A DNA stretch of 64,000 bases from CAVVTR01 sp963751245 (GCA_963751245.1 CAVVTR010000004.1:124001-188000); one strand, 5' to 3'. Shown: positions 40,541 to 56,142, counted from the stretch's first letter. Notes: a model not told the origin generated them from the letters alone. Made by a program: numbers and translations.

Positions 40541-43352
40541 CGCCGGCCACCAGGAGGGCGACCGGGAGGGTGGCAAAGACGTCCGCGAGCCGGAGGTCGC
40601 CGTCCACGGTCTCGCCGGTGAGGACGTCGCGCCAGGAGGCGGGAGCACCGGCGGGAAGGACGAGGGCGTCGTCGCCCCAGGCCGCCCGCCCCAGCGGCGG
40701 GGCGCCGAGGGGAACGAGGCGGGTGAGGAGGCGCGGCACCACGGTGAGGCTCCACGTGGCGCCGTCAGCGCGGGCGAAGGCGCAGGCGTGGGCGGCACAG
40801 CTCCCGCGCACGGCCACGGGGTGGTAGGCGCCATGAGCGAAGAGCTCCGGCAGCCGGCGCCGCAGCCGCAGTGCCGCGGCGGTGACCAGCAGCTTGACGC
40901 GCCCGTCCCGCCAGGACCCGAACAGCGCCGCGGCCGTGCCGCGGGGGTCGCGCTGCGACGCCGCGTCGACCTCGCCGAGGAGCGCGCGGCGGCGCGCGAA
41001 GTCCACGGGCCGGCGGTTGTCGGGGTCCACCAGGCTGAAGTCCCACACCTCGCACCCCTGGTAGAGGTCGGGGATGCCCGGCGCCGTGCTGCGGAGCAGC
41101 ACCGCCGCCAGGGAGTTCACCGCCCCGGGCAGGGCAATGCGCGCGTGGAAGTCGGCGAAGTCCGCGAGGAAGCGGCTGTCCCGCCGACCCAGCACGGTGC
41201 CGACGAAGCGCACCAGGCCCCGCTCGTAGGCCTCGTTGGGCTGGAGCCAGCTGGTCTCGGACTTGGCCTCCCGCCGCGCCTTGACCATGTACGCCGCCAG
41301 GCGGTCCGGCAGAGCGGGCCAGTCGGCCTCGTCCAGCGGCCAGACGCCGGCGAGGGTCTGATAGAAGAGCGCCTCCGCCGCGGGCTCCGGCACCCTCATG
41401 CCCCCCACCAGTCGCTTGGCCCCGTCGTTCCAGCGGCTCCACGCCTCCACCCGCCGCTCCCACTCGTCCGGCATCTCGGTGAGGACGTGGAGACGGGCCC
41501 GCACGTCCTCGGAACGTTTGGTGTCGTGGGTGGAGGTAGCGTTGAGGGCGCCGGGCTGCGCGGCCAGCCTCGCGGCGGCGAAGCGGTGGAAGGACTCGGG
41601 CTGCACGCCGCCATCGGAGGGGCCACACCCCACCTCGTTGAGGGAGGTGACCGCGTTGTAGACGTAGAGCGCGGTGTCCTCCAGCCCCTTGGCCATCAGC
41701 GGAGGGGTGAGCTGCTGCCAGGACCGCACGAACTCGAGCCACTCGGCGCGCTCCCCGGCCGTGAGCGAGGGCGGCATCTCCAGGCTCAAGAGCCGCCCCA
41801 GGAACCCCAGCGCCCGTGCGCTCACCGCCGGCGCCTGGCGGCGGGCGGTGGCGACGGTGCGCTGGACGACCCGGCGGTCCTCCGCCCGCACGGTCTCCGA
41901 CCGCGTGTAGGTCCGGTAGACGGGCAGCGCCGCCGTGACCTCCTCCAGCGCCCGGCCCAGCTCCCGCACCGAGAGGTCGCAGGCCCAGCGGTCGCTCTCG
42001 GCCAGGCGCACCAGGCGGCGCTCAAGCGCCCCCATCTCGGCGGAGAACAGCTCCCGCGATACCAGCTTCTTGCGACGGTAGACGACGTCGGCGAAGGTGC
42101 CCGCCTCACCGGTGAAGCGGCGATAGCAGGCGATCATCTCGCTGACGCCCTGTCCGTCCACCTGGAGGTGGTTCACGGCGGCGGCGAACTCGTACCCGGT
42201 GGTCCCCGCCACCGGCCATCCGTCAGGCAGGGCCTCGTCGTGGCCGAGGATCTTCTCGACCACGACGAAGAGATCCCGGCGCACCGGGGCCAGGTGGTCC
42301 TGGAGCCGGAGGAGGTAGGCCAGCGGGTCGCGCAGGCCGTCCACGTGGTCCACCCGCAGCCCGGTGACCAGCCCCTCCCTGACCAGGCGGAAGACGAGCC
42401 CGTGGGTGGCGGCGAGCACCTCGGGGTCCTCGACCCGGACCCCGATGAGGTCGTTGATGTTGAAGAAGCGGCGAAAGTTGAGCTTCTCCCGGCCGGTCTT
42501 CCAGAAAGCGACGCGGTACGCCTGGTCGTGGAGGAAGCGGTCGAGGAGGTCGAAGCTGGCGGGCTCCCCCCGGGTGCCGTTGAAGCGCCTCACCGACGCC
42601 TCCAGGGCGGCGGCGGCGTGGGCGTCGGCGGCCACGAGAGCGAGCAGCTCGCGGCTCGCGGCCTCGGCCTGGCTCCGCCGCTGCTCGCGCAGGTAGGGCT
42701 CGGCGACGTCCCGCTCAGGGATCGCCTCGAGACGCGAGACGAGCGCCTTCACCGCAGCCCGGGAACCGGCCGGCAGCGCGTCGTCCGCCCCGTCGAGGGC
42801 ATCGCGGAGAACGAGGCGCACGGACCGGGGGTCCACCGGCAGGCGGCGCTCGCTGGAGCGCACGGTGAACCCGTCGGGGCCGAACGCCAGCGAGATCTCC
42901 TGTTGCTCCAGCGCCTGTCCGTAGGGCTTGCCGAGCACGGCCAGGAGGATGGTGCCGCGCAACGGGCTCAACGCGGGGCTCCACACCAGGTCGAACACGG
43001 GAGCCCACCGCGAGCTCGGCCCGTGGCGCAGGACGTCCGCCCACCAGGGGTTCTCCGCGCTGGCCGCCATGTGGTTGGGCACGATGTCGAGGAGGAGGCC
43101 CATGCCCCGGCCGCGCAGCGCCCCCGCCAGGGCCTCGAGCCCCTCGGCGCCGCCGCGCTCCGGATCGACCCGTGTCGGGTCCACCACGTCGTAGCCGTGG
43201 GGGCTGCCGGTCCGGCAGCACAGCAGCGGCGAGGCGTAGAGGTCGGAGATCCCGAGGGCGTCGAGATAGTCGACGACTGCGGCCGCGTCCCGCAGCGTGA
43301 ACGCCCCCGAGAGCTGGAGCCTGTACGTGGCGGCGGGAAGCCTTCCCCCCAT
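40533..43352 (-). CDS. treY: Maltooligosyl trehalose synthase
   Basis: 939-residue GH13 enzyme that converts the reducing end of an alpha-1,4-glucan into a trehalosyl unit, the first step of TreYZ. Start MGGRLPAATYRLQLSG is typical. GH13 motifs: LLLDIVPNHMAA, GLRVDHVDGLRDP with the nucleophile Asp, FVVVEKILGHDEALP with the Glu acid/base, and NATSTHDTKRSEDVRARL with the third Asp. FRRFFNINDLIGVRVE and GIPDLYQGCEVWDFSLVDPDNRRPVD are TreY-specific. The ATG at 43352 has GGAGAGGAAGGGG upstream. It is the last gene of the glucan/trehalose operon; its 3' end touches a repeat remnant. Confidence 0.95.
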   Translation of the reverse strand: MGGRLPAATYRLQLSGAFTLRDAAAVVDYLDALGISDLYASPLLCCRTGSPHGYDVVDPTRVDPERGGAEGLEALAGALRGRGMGLLLDIVPNHMAASAENPWWADVLRHGPSSRWAPVFDLVWSPALSPLRGTILLAVLGKPYGQALEQQEISLAFGPDGFTVRSSERRLPVDPRSVRLVLRDALDGADDALPAGSRAAVKALVSRLEAIPERDVAEPYLREQRRSQAEAASRELLALVAADAHAAAALEASVRRFNGTRGEPASFDLLDRFLHDQAYRVAFWKTGREKLNFRRFFNINDLIGVRVEDPEVLAATHGLVFRLVREGLVTGLRVDHVDGLRDPLAYLLRLQDHLAPVRRDLFVVVEKILGHDEALPDGWPVAGTTGYEFAAAVNHLQVDGQGVSEMIACYRRFTGEAGTFADVVYRRKKLVSRELFSAEMGALERRLVRLAESDRWACDLSVRELGRALEEVTAALPVYRTYTRSETVRAEDRRVVQRTVATARRQAPAVSARALGFLGRLLSLEMPPSLTAGERAEWLEFVRSWQQLTPPLMAKGLEDTALYVYNAVTSLNEVGCGPSDGGVQPESFHRFAAARLAAQPGALNATSTHDTKRSEDVRARLHVLTEMPDEWERRVEAWSRWNDGAKRLVGGMRVPEPAAEALFYQTLAGVWPLDEADWPALPDRLAAYMVKARREAKSETSWLQPNEAYERGLVRFVGTVLGRRDSRFLADFADFHARIALPGAVNSLAAVLLRSTAPGIPDLYQGCEVWDFSLVDPDNRRPVDFARRRALLGEVDAASQRDPRGTAAALFGSWRDGRVKLLVTAAALRLRRRLPELFAHGAYHPVAVRGSCAAHACAFARADGATWSLTVVPRLLTRLVPLGAPPLGRAAWGDDALVLPAGAPASWRDVLTGETVDGDLRLADVFATLPVALLVAGDG

Positions 43353-43384
43353 CCCCTTCCTCTCCGTGCCCGGAACCTCCCGGG

Positions 43385-45814
43385 CTATCCGTAGGGCACG
43401 CGCACCCGGAGCACCTCGCCGAGGGCGACGAAGGCGGCCACCCACTCCCGGGCGGCCTCGGCACCGGACTTGGCGCGTGCCCTGTACCCAGGATAGGCGC
43501 TCTCCAGCATCATGTAGAAGACGTTTTCGGCCCGCCACCAGTTGACGTCGAACGGCAGCCCTCGGATCAGGGACACAGAGGCGGCCGCACGCCGCAGCCG
43601 CTCCGGCTCCGGTGCGGACCGGGCCTCCTCCATGAGGCGGTTCACGGTGCCCTCGAGGGCGAAGCCGAGGCCGGCCCGCTCCAGGGTGACCTGCCAGGTC
43701 GCGGCGTCTTGGACCAGCTCCACGACCCGTCCCAGGTCGGGCTCGTCCTCTTCCAGCGCGGCGTTGACGTCCAGCTCCAGGACCAGCGCCGCCGCCGCCT
43801 GGAACGCCCGGGGCACCGGCGCTCCGAGGTCGGAGAGGAAGCGGACCAGCGGGGTGTTCTGCCGGTAGATGCGCCGATAGGCGGTGGCCACGTCCTCCCG
43901 GCTCGACTCCAGGACGCTGTCGAGGATCTTGCGCTGCTCGTCCCGGAACAGCGACCTCAGGGAGTAGAAGGGACCGCCCACGTGGGCGTCCAGCCGCCGC
44001 AGGGTCTCGGGGAAGTCCGCCCGGGAGAACGCCTCGGTGACGTCGGCCACCATCGCCGCGAAGCTCTTCTCTCCCGCGAAGGGGCGCACGCCGCCGGTGA
44101 TGTTGTGGTCGCCGAAGTGGAGGACGCCGAAGCTCAGGTCGGCCGACTCCAGGGTGATCTCCGAGGTGATGACCGCGTGCCCCAGACCCAGCCGGGCCCG
44201 CCCCGCCTCCCAGGACCGCCAGCCGCCCTGCTCCACGGTGTAGCAGAAGACCTCCTGCCGGCCCGCGTAGTCCTCGAACAGCGAGCTCAGCGCGTAGTGG
44301 GCACCGACCTTGGCCAGGTCCACCGTGGCCGGCTTGACGGTGCGCTCGAAGATGTCGCGCCCGTTCCCCTGCTCCTCCAGGTTGCTCCGCGCCTCCGCCA
44401 GACGCTCGAGGAACGGCTCCTCCAACTCGGCGCCCAGGACCTCGCGGGCGAGCTGCACCACCCGCCCGGCGTACTGGATGACCTGCACCGTCTCGATGCC
44501 CGAGAGGTCGTCGAAGAACCAGCCGCAGCTCGTGTACATGAGCATGGCGTGGCGCTGCAGCTCCAGGAGCTTGAGCACCCTCACCGTCTCGGCGTCGTCC
44601 AGAGGCGCCGCCGCCTGGGCGGCGAGGAAGCGGCCCAGGGTCTCGGGGGAGCGGTCGAGGACGACCTCGACGTAGGCGTCCCGCGCCGCCCACGGATCCT
44701 TGAGCAGCTCGGCGCCGCGCTCCTCGAACGGCGCCGCCACGGCGTCCCGGAGCCAGTCCAGGGCGTCGCGGAGCGGTCCGCGCCACGCCTGGCTCCACCC
44801 CATGTTCATGCCGGAGCTGCAGCCGCAGTCGGCGCGCCACCGCTCGATCCCGTGGGCGCAGCTCCAGGAGGTGTCCTCGATGATCTCGACCTCGTGGGTG
44901 GGCGGGTGGTGCTCGAGGTACTCGCCGTAGTTGGTCAGCCGAACGCCGCGGCGCGCCTCGATGGTGTGCAGGGCGTAGGCGAGGGCCATGTCGCCGTGGC
45001 GGTGGTGGTGCCCGTAGGTCTCGCCGTCGGTGGCGATGTGGACCAGCTGCGGCCAGGTGCGCTCGTCCGAGAAAGCCCCGACCAGCCGTTCGGCCAGCGC
45101 CTCGCCCCGGTTGAGCAGCCCCTCGAACGCCACCGCCCGGGAGATCGGGCCGTCGTAGAAGAACGCCACGATGGTGGAGCCCGAGGGGAGGCGCACGAGG
45201 TACGGCCGCGTGGGGTCGACGCGCCCGCCGGAGACATCGGTCCACACCCCCCCGTCCAGGGGCCGCACCCGCGCAACCTGGTGCGGCGCCAGCACCGTGA
45301 AGGCGACCCCCTGGTCCGCCAGCACCTCCAGGGTGTCCAGGTCCACGGCGGTCTCGGGCAGCCACATCCCCTCCGCCGGCCGGGAGAAGCGGTGCTCGAA
45401 GTCGCGCAGCCCCCACGCCACCTGCGTGGCGCGGTCCCGCGCGGAGGCCAGCGGCAGGATCATGTGGTTGTACGCCTGGGCCAGGGCCGAGCCGTGGCCG
45501 GAGAAGCGCTCGCGGCTCTCGGTGTCCGCCGCGAGCACCGCCCGGTAGATCTCGGGTCGCTCCGACGCCAGCCACGCCAGCAGCGTGGGCCCGAAGTTGA
45601 AGCTGATCCGCGAGTAGTTGTTGACGATCCTGGTGATGCGGCCGTCTCCGTCGAGGATGCGCGAGGCGGCGTTGGGGCCGTAGCACTCGGCGGTGATGCG
45701 CTCGTTCCAGTCGTGGAACGGGTAGGCGGAGTCCTGGACCTCGATGGCCTCGAGCCACGGGTTCTCCCGCGGCGGCTGGTAGAAGTGGCCGTGGACGCAG
45801 ATGTAGCGGTCCAT
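43385..45814 (-). CDS. GH57 family protein with DUF3536 domain (probable alpha-amylase/glucan enzyme)
   Basis: 809 residues. The N-terminal GH57-type barrel starts YICVHGHFYQPPRENPWLE and includes YGPNAASRILD, FNFGPTLLAWL, GMWLPETAVD, and HIATDGETYGHHHRHGDMAL, where an Asp and His set is conserved. The C-terminal half is DUF3536 (for example MLMYTSCGWFFDD, QYAGRVVQLARE, LHFGDHNITGGVRPF, SLRSLFRDEQRKIL). Related proteins act on alpha-1,4-glucans, but no activity can be assigned with certainty. Gene position between treZ and treY implies a role in glycogen breakdown or remodelling. AAGGAGGGTGACGGC precedes the ATG, 4 nt after the treZ stop. Confidence 0.88.
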   Translation of the reverse strand: MDRYICVHGHFYQPPRENPWLEAIEVQDSAYPFHDWNERITAECYGPNAASRILDGDGRITRIVNNYSRISFNFGPTLLAWLASERPEIYRAVLAADTESRERFSGHGSALAQAYNHMILPLASARDRATQVAWGLRDFEHRFSRPAEGMWLPETAVDLDTLEVLADQGVAFTVLAPHQVARVRPLDGGVWTDVSGGRVDPTRPYLVRLPSGSTIVAFFYDGPISRAVAFEGLLNRGEALAERLVGAFSDERTWPQLVHIATDGETYGHHHRHGDMALAYALHTIEARRGVRLTNYGEYLEHHPPTHEVEIIEDTSWSCAHGIERWRADCGCSSGMNMGWSQAWRGPLRDALDWLRDAVAAPFEERGAELLKDPWAARDAYVEVVLDRSPETLGRFLAAQAAAPLDDAETVRVLKLLELQRHAMLMYTSCGWFFDDLSGIETVQVIQYAGRVVQLAREVLGAELEEPFLERLAEARSNLEEQGNGRDIFERTVKPATVDLAKVGAHYALSSLFEDYAGRQEVFCYTVEQGGWRSWEAGRARLGLGHAVITSEITLESADLSFGVLHFGDHNITGGVRPFAGEKSFAAMVADVTEAFSRADFPETLRRLDAHVGGPFYSLRSLFRDEQRKILDSVLESSREDVATAYRRIYRQNTPLVRFLSDLGAPVPRAFQAAAALVLELDVNAALEEDEPDLGRVVELVQDAATWQVTLERAGLGFALEGTVNRLMEEARSAPEPERLRRAAASVSLIRGLPFDVNWWRAENVFYMMLESAYPGYRARAKSGAEAAREWVAAFVALGEVLRVRVPYG

Positions 45815-45818
45815 GCCG

Positions 45819-47656
45819 TCACCCTCCTTCGCGGCGCAGCAGCAACGCCGACGACGGCGGCAGGGGGAGACGGGCCTCGCCGTCCGACACGATCTCCACG
45901 AAAGCGGCGCGTCCGGGACCGCCCCAGCGCCCGGCAGCCGAGTCCAGCACGGCCCGCCACCGTCCCGCGGGCAGCGGGACCGACGCCACCGTTTCCTCCG
46001 GCCCGAAGTGGGCCACCAGGACCGCCTCGTCGCCGGCGTGCCAGCGCCGGACCACGAGGGTTCCCGCGTGAGAGTTGCCCCACGCCTCCAGGCTCCCGGT
46101 GTCGAGATGCGCCAGCGCAGGCCGCTCGCGGCGCTCCCGCAGCAGGGCGGTGTGGTAGGCGACGAGCAGCCCGTGGCGGCCACGCTCCCGCAGCCGGTGG
46201 TCGAGCGCCGCGGCGCGGAAGGTCGCCTCGGCCTGGGGGTCCGGAATCTCGCCGGTCCATCCGAAGGCCCGGAACTCCTCGCGCCGCCCGCGGCGCACCG
46301 CAGTCACGAGGTCGGGGTCGGTATGGCTGACGAAGTAGGGGAACGGAGCCATCTCCCCGTACTCCTCGCCCATGAACAGCAGCGGCACGAAAGGGGACAG
46401 GAGGACGAGGGCGGCGGCGAGCTTGACGGCCTCGAAGGAAACCACGGTCGAGAGCCGGTCGCCCCGCGCCCGGTTGCCGACCTGGTCGTGGTTCTGGGTG
46501 AAGACCACGAACCGCGGGGCGGGGACGTCGCCGCAGGGCGCGCCGTGGCGGCGGCCCCGGTACCGCGAGTACTGCCCCGTGTAGACGAAACCCCGCCGGA
46601 ACGCCTCGACCAGCGCCGCAACATCGCCGTAGTCAGCGTAGTAGCCGTCGCGCTCGCCGGTGAGCAGGGCGTGGAGGGCGTGGTGGAAGTCGTCGTTCCA
46701 CGTCGCGTCCAGCCCCCACCCGCCCAGCTCCGGCGGGCGCACGAGGCGGGGGTCGTTGCCGTCGCTCTCGGCGATCAGGTGCACGTGCCGGCCGCGCCGC
46801 CGCCCCGCCCCGTGCACTGCGGCGCCCAGCTCCTCCAGGAAGGTGACCGGCGCCCGGTCGAAGATGGCGTGGACGGCGTCCAGGCGCAGCCCGTCCACGT
46901 GGAACTCGTTCACCCACTGCAGGGCGCTGGCGATGAAGTAGGCGCGGACCTCGTCGCTGCCGGGGCCGTCGAAGTTCACCGCCGGTCCCCAGGGCGTCTG
47001 GTAGCGGTCGGTGAAGTAGGGGCCGAACTCGGCCAGGACGTTCCCCTCGGGGCCGAGGTGGTTGTAGACGACGTCCAGCACCACCGCCAGCCCCCGCGCG
47101 TGGCACGCAGCCACCAGCCGCTTGAGCGCCTCGGGCCCGCCGTAGGCCTCGTGGACGGCAAACGGCGCCACTCCGTCGTACCCCCAGTTCCGCGCTCCGG
47201 GAAAGGGCGCCAGCGGCATCAGCTCCACCGCCGTGACGCCCAGGTCCGCCAGGGCGTCGAGACGGCCGGCCACGGCGTCCAGCGTGCCCTCCGGTGTGAA
47301 CGTCCCGACGTGCAGCTCGTAGATGACGTGGTCCTCGAGGAGGACGCCGCGCCAGGCATCGTCTTCCCAGGGAAAGCCGCGCCCGACCACGCGGGAGGGA
47401 CCGAGAACGCCGTGGGGCTGGGCGCGGGAGGCGGGGTCGGGACGCTCCCGGCCGCCATCCAGCCGGTACAGGTACAGGCTCCCGGCCTCCACTCCCTCCA
47501 CCACGGCCTCGTGCCACCCCCCCGCCCGCCGCACCAGCGGCAGCGCCCGCTCCCGGGGGGCGAGGAAGCGGACCTCCACGCTCCTGACGAACGGCGCCCA
47601 GACCCGGAACCGGCACCGCCCGCCGTCGAGAAGCGCCGCCCCCGGCCCCGGGGAGG

Positions 47657-47660
<4 letters not shown>
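45819..47660 (-). CDS. treZ: Maltooligosyltrehalose trehalohydrolase
   Basis: 613-residue GH13 enzyme that releases trehalose from maltooligosyl-trehalose made by TreY. An N-terminal beta-sandwich (CRFRVWAPFVRSVEVRF) precedes the barrel: YELHVGTFTPEGTLDA, VVLDVVYNHLGPEGN, HVDGLRLDAVHAIFD (nucleophile Asp), HLIAESDGNDPRLV (acid/base Glu) and FVVFTQNHDQVGNRARG. GEEYGEMAPFPYFVSHTDP is TreZ-typical. The GTG at 47660 overlaps the glgB stop (GTGA). Reading frame is intact, in contrast to the upstream glgB. Confidence 0.95.
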
Positions 47661-49665
<2,005 letters not shown>

Positions 49666-49706
49666 GGCGGTCTCCTCACTGTCCCGGTGCAGCGGCCGTC
49701 CGGCGC

Positions 49707-53045
<3,339 letters not shown>

Positions 53046-53077
53046 GGCTTTCGCGCCCTCTCCTTCCTCCGTCCGCC

Positions 53078-55087
53078 TCACAGGTAGTACTCGAAGTCGT
53101 GCTCGGTGCGGACCCGCCGGCGCAGCCGCAGCACGTGGGCAGGCATCACCGCCGGGTCGAGCTCCACGAAGTTGCGCTCCCCGTGCCAGAGGAAGCGAGC
53201 GTCCCCGATGAGGTCGTGGACCTGGTAGGCCTGCCCCGCGGCCAGCCCGAGCGCCTCGAGGTCCAGCGTCACCCACCCCGACTGGCGGTGGACGGGATCC
53301 AGGTCGACCACGACCACGATCACGTTCGAAGCGTCCCCGCTCCGCTTGCTGAAGCAGACGAGGTCGTCGTTGTCCACCGCGTGGAAGTGGAGCCCCTCGT
53401 CGCGCTGCAGCGCGGGGTTGGCCCGGCGTACCCGGTTCAGCCGGGCGATGAGCTCCCGCAGCGGCTCGCTCCCCGGCGCGCCCCAATCCCGGAGCTGGTA
53501 TTTCTCCGAGTCCAGGTACTCCTCGCTCCCGGGCTCCCGGGCACGCGCCTCGCAACGCTCGAAGGCGGGGCCGTAGATGCCGTAGCTCGCCCCCAGGGTG
53601 GCGGCCAGCACCAGCCGGATGACGAACGCCGCCCGGCCGCCGAGCTGAAGGTACTCGGTGAGGATGTCCGGAGTGTTGGGCCACAGGTTCGGGCGGAAGA
53701 AGTCGCGAAGCCCCGGGGCGCCCAGCTCTCCGAAGTACTCCTCGAGCTCCCGGCGCGTGTTCCGCCAGGCGAAGTACGTGTAGGACTGGGTGAACCCCAC
53801 CTTGGCCAGGCGCTGCATCACGGCGGGTCGGGTGAACGCCTCGGCCAGGAAGATGGTCTCCGGCCAGGCTTTCTTCACCTCCGAGATGAGCCACTCCCAG
53901 AAGGCGAAGGGCTTGGTGTGGGGGTTGTCGGCGCGGAACACCCGCACGCCCTCCGAGGCCCAGAAGCGCACCACGTCCAGCAGCGCCTGCCACAGACCCT
54001 GCCAGTCGGCGGTCTCGAAGTCCAGCGGCACGATGTCCTCGTACCGCTTGGGCGGGTTCTCCGCGTACTGGATCGTGCCGTCGGCGCGGTACCGGAACCA
54101 CCCCGGGTGCTCGCGCACCCAGGGGTGGTCGGGGGAGCACTGAAACGCGATGTCCAGGGCCACCTCCACACCCCGCTCGCGAGCGGCGCCGACGAGAGCG
54201 CGGAAGTCGTCCAGGCTCCCCAGGCGGGGGTGCACCGCGGTGTGGCCGCCCTCCTCGGAGCCGATGGCCCACGGGCTGCCCGGATCGTCCCCGGAGGCCG
54301 CGAGGGCGTTGTTGGCGCCCTTGCGGTGGGTGTGGCCGATGGGGTGGACGGGGGGCAGGTAGAGCACGTCGAAGCCCATGGCCGCGATGTCGTCGAGGCG
54401 GGCGGCGCAGTCGGCGAAGGTCCCGTGCGCGGTCCCGGCGCCGCAGGAGCGCGGGAAGAGCTCGTACCAGGCGCCGAAGCGGGCCAGCGGAGGGTCCACG
54501 ACCACTGCGAGCTCCCGCGGGTACGTCGCCGCCACGGTGAGGTCGGGGTGCGCCGCCATGAGCGCCGCGAGCTCGCCGTCGCGGGCCGCCGCCAGGGCGG
54601 CCGCGCTGCCGGGGGAGCGCAGCGCCGCCTCCCACCGCCGCAGCCGGACGGCGTCCTCGCCGTCGGCCCGGGACGCCGCCGCCGCCACCAGCCCGGCACC
54701 GGCGAGGATGTCCACCGAGACTTCCTGGCCGGCCTCCGCCTTGGCGGCCACTGCCGCACGCCAGCTGGCGAAGCGGTCCACCCAGGCTCGCACGGTGTAC
54801 CGGTAGCGCCCCACCGAGTCCACCGCGAACGATCCGCGCCAGCGGTCGTTGCCCAGGGGCTGCATGGGGCTCTCCCGCCAGCCGTCCTCCTCCTCCCGCC
54901 GGTGCAGCACGACGGCGGCGAGCGCGTCGTGGCCGTCCGCGAAGACCCGGGCGCGCACCTCGACGGTGTCCCCCGCGATCCGCTTGGCCGCGAAGCGCCC
55001 GCACTCCACCTCGGGGGTCACCCCTTCGATGGCGACCCGCCTGCGACCGTCCCCCGTCCCCTGCTGTCCCGCCGGCACCCCGGCCAT
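53078..55087 (-). CDS. glgE: Alpha-1,4-glucan:maltose-1-phosphate maltosyltransferase
   Basis: 669-residue GH13_3 enzyme that elongates alpha-1,4-glucan using maltose-1-phosphate from the TreS-maltokinase encoded downstream. An N-terminal domain (RRVAIEGVTPEVECGRFAAKR) is followed by ARFGAWYELFPRS, DVLYLPPVHPIGHTHRKG, VALDIAFQCSPDHPWV, VRVFRADNPHTKPFAFWEW (nucleophile Asp), IFLAEAFTRPAVM (acid/base Glu) and NLWPNTPDIL (third Asp). The C-terminus ends VRTEHDFEYYL. The frame is intact. The ATG at 55087 is chosen because it precedes the first conserved strand and has a purine-rich upstream sequence; an in-frame start at 55276 overlaps the previous gene. It begins the glucan/trehalose gene run. 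Confidence 0.95.
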   Translation of the reverse strand: MAGVPAGQQGTGDGRRRVAIEGVTPEVECGRFAAKRIAGDTVEVRARVFADGHDALAAVVLHRREEEDGWRESPMQPLGNDRWRGSFAVDSVGRYRYTVRAWVDRFASWRAAVAAKAEAGQEVSVDILAGAGLVAAAASRADGEDAVRLRRWEAALRSPGSAAALAAARDGELAALMAAHPDLTVAATYPRELAVVVDPPLARFGAWYELFPRSCGAGTAHGTFADCAARLDDIAAMGFDVLYLPPVHPIGHTHRKGANNALAASGDDPGSPWAIGSEEGGHTAVHPRLGSLDDFRALVGAARERGVEVALDIAFQCSPDHPWVREHPGWFRYRADGTIQYAENPPKRYEDIVPLDFETADWQGLWQALLDVVRFWASEGVRVFRADNPHTKPFAFWEWLISEVKKAWPETIFLAEAFTRPAVMQRLAKVGFTQSYTYFAWRNTRRELEEYFGELGAPGLRDFFRPNLWPNTPDILTEYLQLGGRAAFVIRLVLAATLGASYGIYGPAFERCEARAREPGSEEYLDSEKYQLRDWGAPGSEPLRELIARLNRVRRANPALQRDEGLHFHAVDNDDLVCFSKRSGDASNVIVVVVDLDPVHRQSGWVTLDLEALGLAAGQAYQVHDLIGDARFLWHGERNFVELDPAVMPAHVLRLRRRVRTEHDFEYYL

Positions 55088-55154
55088 CGGAACCCCCCTT
55101 CCCTGCACTGTTTTCCAGCGCCCTTCGCCGGCGCGATATTCCTCGCGGAAGGCG

Positions 55155-55514
55155 TCAGCGGGACCGGCTCGGGCGCGCCAGGGCGACCCGGAGCAGCTCG
55201 GGAAGCCGCGCCAGGAAGGCGCCGCGGGGCAGCACCACCGCCCCGGCGGAGCGAACAGCGGCGAGCCGCGCTGCATCCACGTGGGGACCGAAGGCGAGCA
55301 CCTGCGCCCCCGCGGCCGCGAGGGTCTTCACGGCCGCCGCCGGGTCGTCGCCCAGGACGTCCAGGTCGGCCACGACAGCCGTGCACGACCGGGCCCGCTC
55401 GTCCCCAGGACCCTCCAGCGCCACCGGCACGGCCCCCGCGTCGCGCACGGCGGCGTCGACCGGCACCCGGAGAAAGAGGTTCGTCACCAGCAGTCCCACC
55501 TTCGGCTCAGCCAC
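55155..55514 (-). CDS. Small receiver-like (CheY-fold) protein of unknown function
   Basis: 119 residues with an alternating strand-helix pattern of a CheY-like fold: KVGLLVTNLFLRVPVDAAV, GAVPVALEGP, CTAVVADLDVLGDDPAAAV, AAGAQVLAFGPH and VVLPRGAFLARLPELL. The strand AVVADLD could hold a phospho-Asp, but the acidic pair after strand 1 and the conserved Lys after strand 5 are missing, so it is probably a pseudo-receiver. GTG 55514 overlaps the gdpd stop. The gene lies between gdpd and glgE; no partner kinase is nearby. Confidence 0.6.
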   Translation of the reverse strand: MAEPKVGLLVTNLFLRVPVDAAVRDAGAVPVALEGPGDERARSCTAVVADLDVLGDDPAAAVKTLAAAGAQVLAFGPHVDAARLAAVRSAGAVVLPRGAFLARLPELLRVALARPSRSR

Positions 55515-56142
55515 GGAGGACCTCCAGGAGCAGATCGGGTCGATTGGTGGTGATGGAAGCGACCCCGCTGCCGGCGAGCTCGGCGAGGCGGGCCCGGGTG
55601 CTCGGCGCCCAGGGGTGCAGGGGCACCCCGGTGGGCAGGAGCGCCTCGACGAGGCGGTGGAACGGGGACAGCGCCACGCCTTCGGGAACGCCCCCCGCGG
55701 GCAGGCGGTCGATCACCCAGGAACGCCTCAGCTCCGGTATCTCCGCCCCGACCGCCGCGAGCGCTGCGGGGGAGAAGGAGATGACGAGCGTCCTGTCGCG
55801 CCGGGGCAGCAGGAGACGCCGCAACGCCTCCATCCCCGCCCGCAGCACCGCCGCCGCCACCGGCTTCACCTCCACGAACAGCCAGCGGTCGCGGGGCACG
55901 GCGCGCACCACGGCCTCCAGGGAGGGCACGCCGGCGCCTTCGAGCTCGGCGGCGCCCCAGCGCCGCACCGGCCGCCCCTGAAAGCCGAGGTCGTGGTGGC
56001 ACACCCACACGCCCTCCGCGGACGGCCGGATGTCTACCTCCACCCCGTCCGCGCCGACCTCCAGCGCCGCGGCGATTCCGGCCAGGGAGTTGTCCGGATG
56101 ACGGGACGGGAAGCCTCGGTGGCCGATGACGAGCGGCGGCAT
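55507..56142 (-). CDS. Glycerophosphodiester phosphodiesterase family protein
   Basis: 211-residue TIM-barrel GDPD that would hydrolyse glycerophosphodiesters to glycerol-3-phosphate. Catalytic and metal residues are seen in IGHRGFPSRHPDNS (His-Arg-Gly; the usual ENT is DNS here), GADGVEVDIRPSAEGVWVCHHD (Glu, Asp and His), FVEVKP and SFSPAAL. It is short but complete, with no signal peptide, so probably cytoplasmic. The ATG at 56142 overlaps the stop of the FabL-type gene (TGATG). Confidence 0.88.
   Translation of the reverse strand: MPPLVIGHRGFPSRHPDNSLAGIAAALEVGADGVEVDIRPSAEGVWVCHHDLGFQGRPVRRWGAAELEGAGVPSLEAVVRAVPRDRWLFVEVKPVAAAVLRAGMEALRRLLLPRRDRTLVISFSPAALAAVGAEIPELRRSWVIDRLPAGGVPEGVALSPFHRLVEALLPTGVPLHPWAPSTRARLAELAGSGVASITTNRPDLLLEVLRG

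Noticed and set aside
40509..43394. A 961-codon plus-strand frame opposite treY
   Set aside because: Composition is shadow-like and no domain is seen, while treY on the other strand carries all catalytic motifs.
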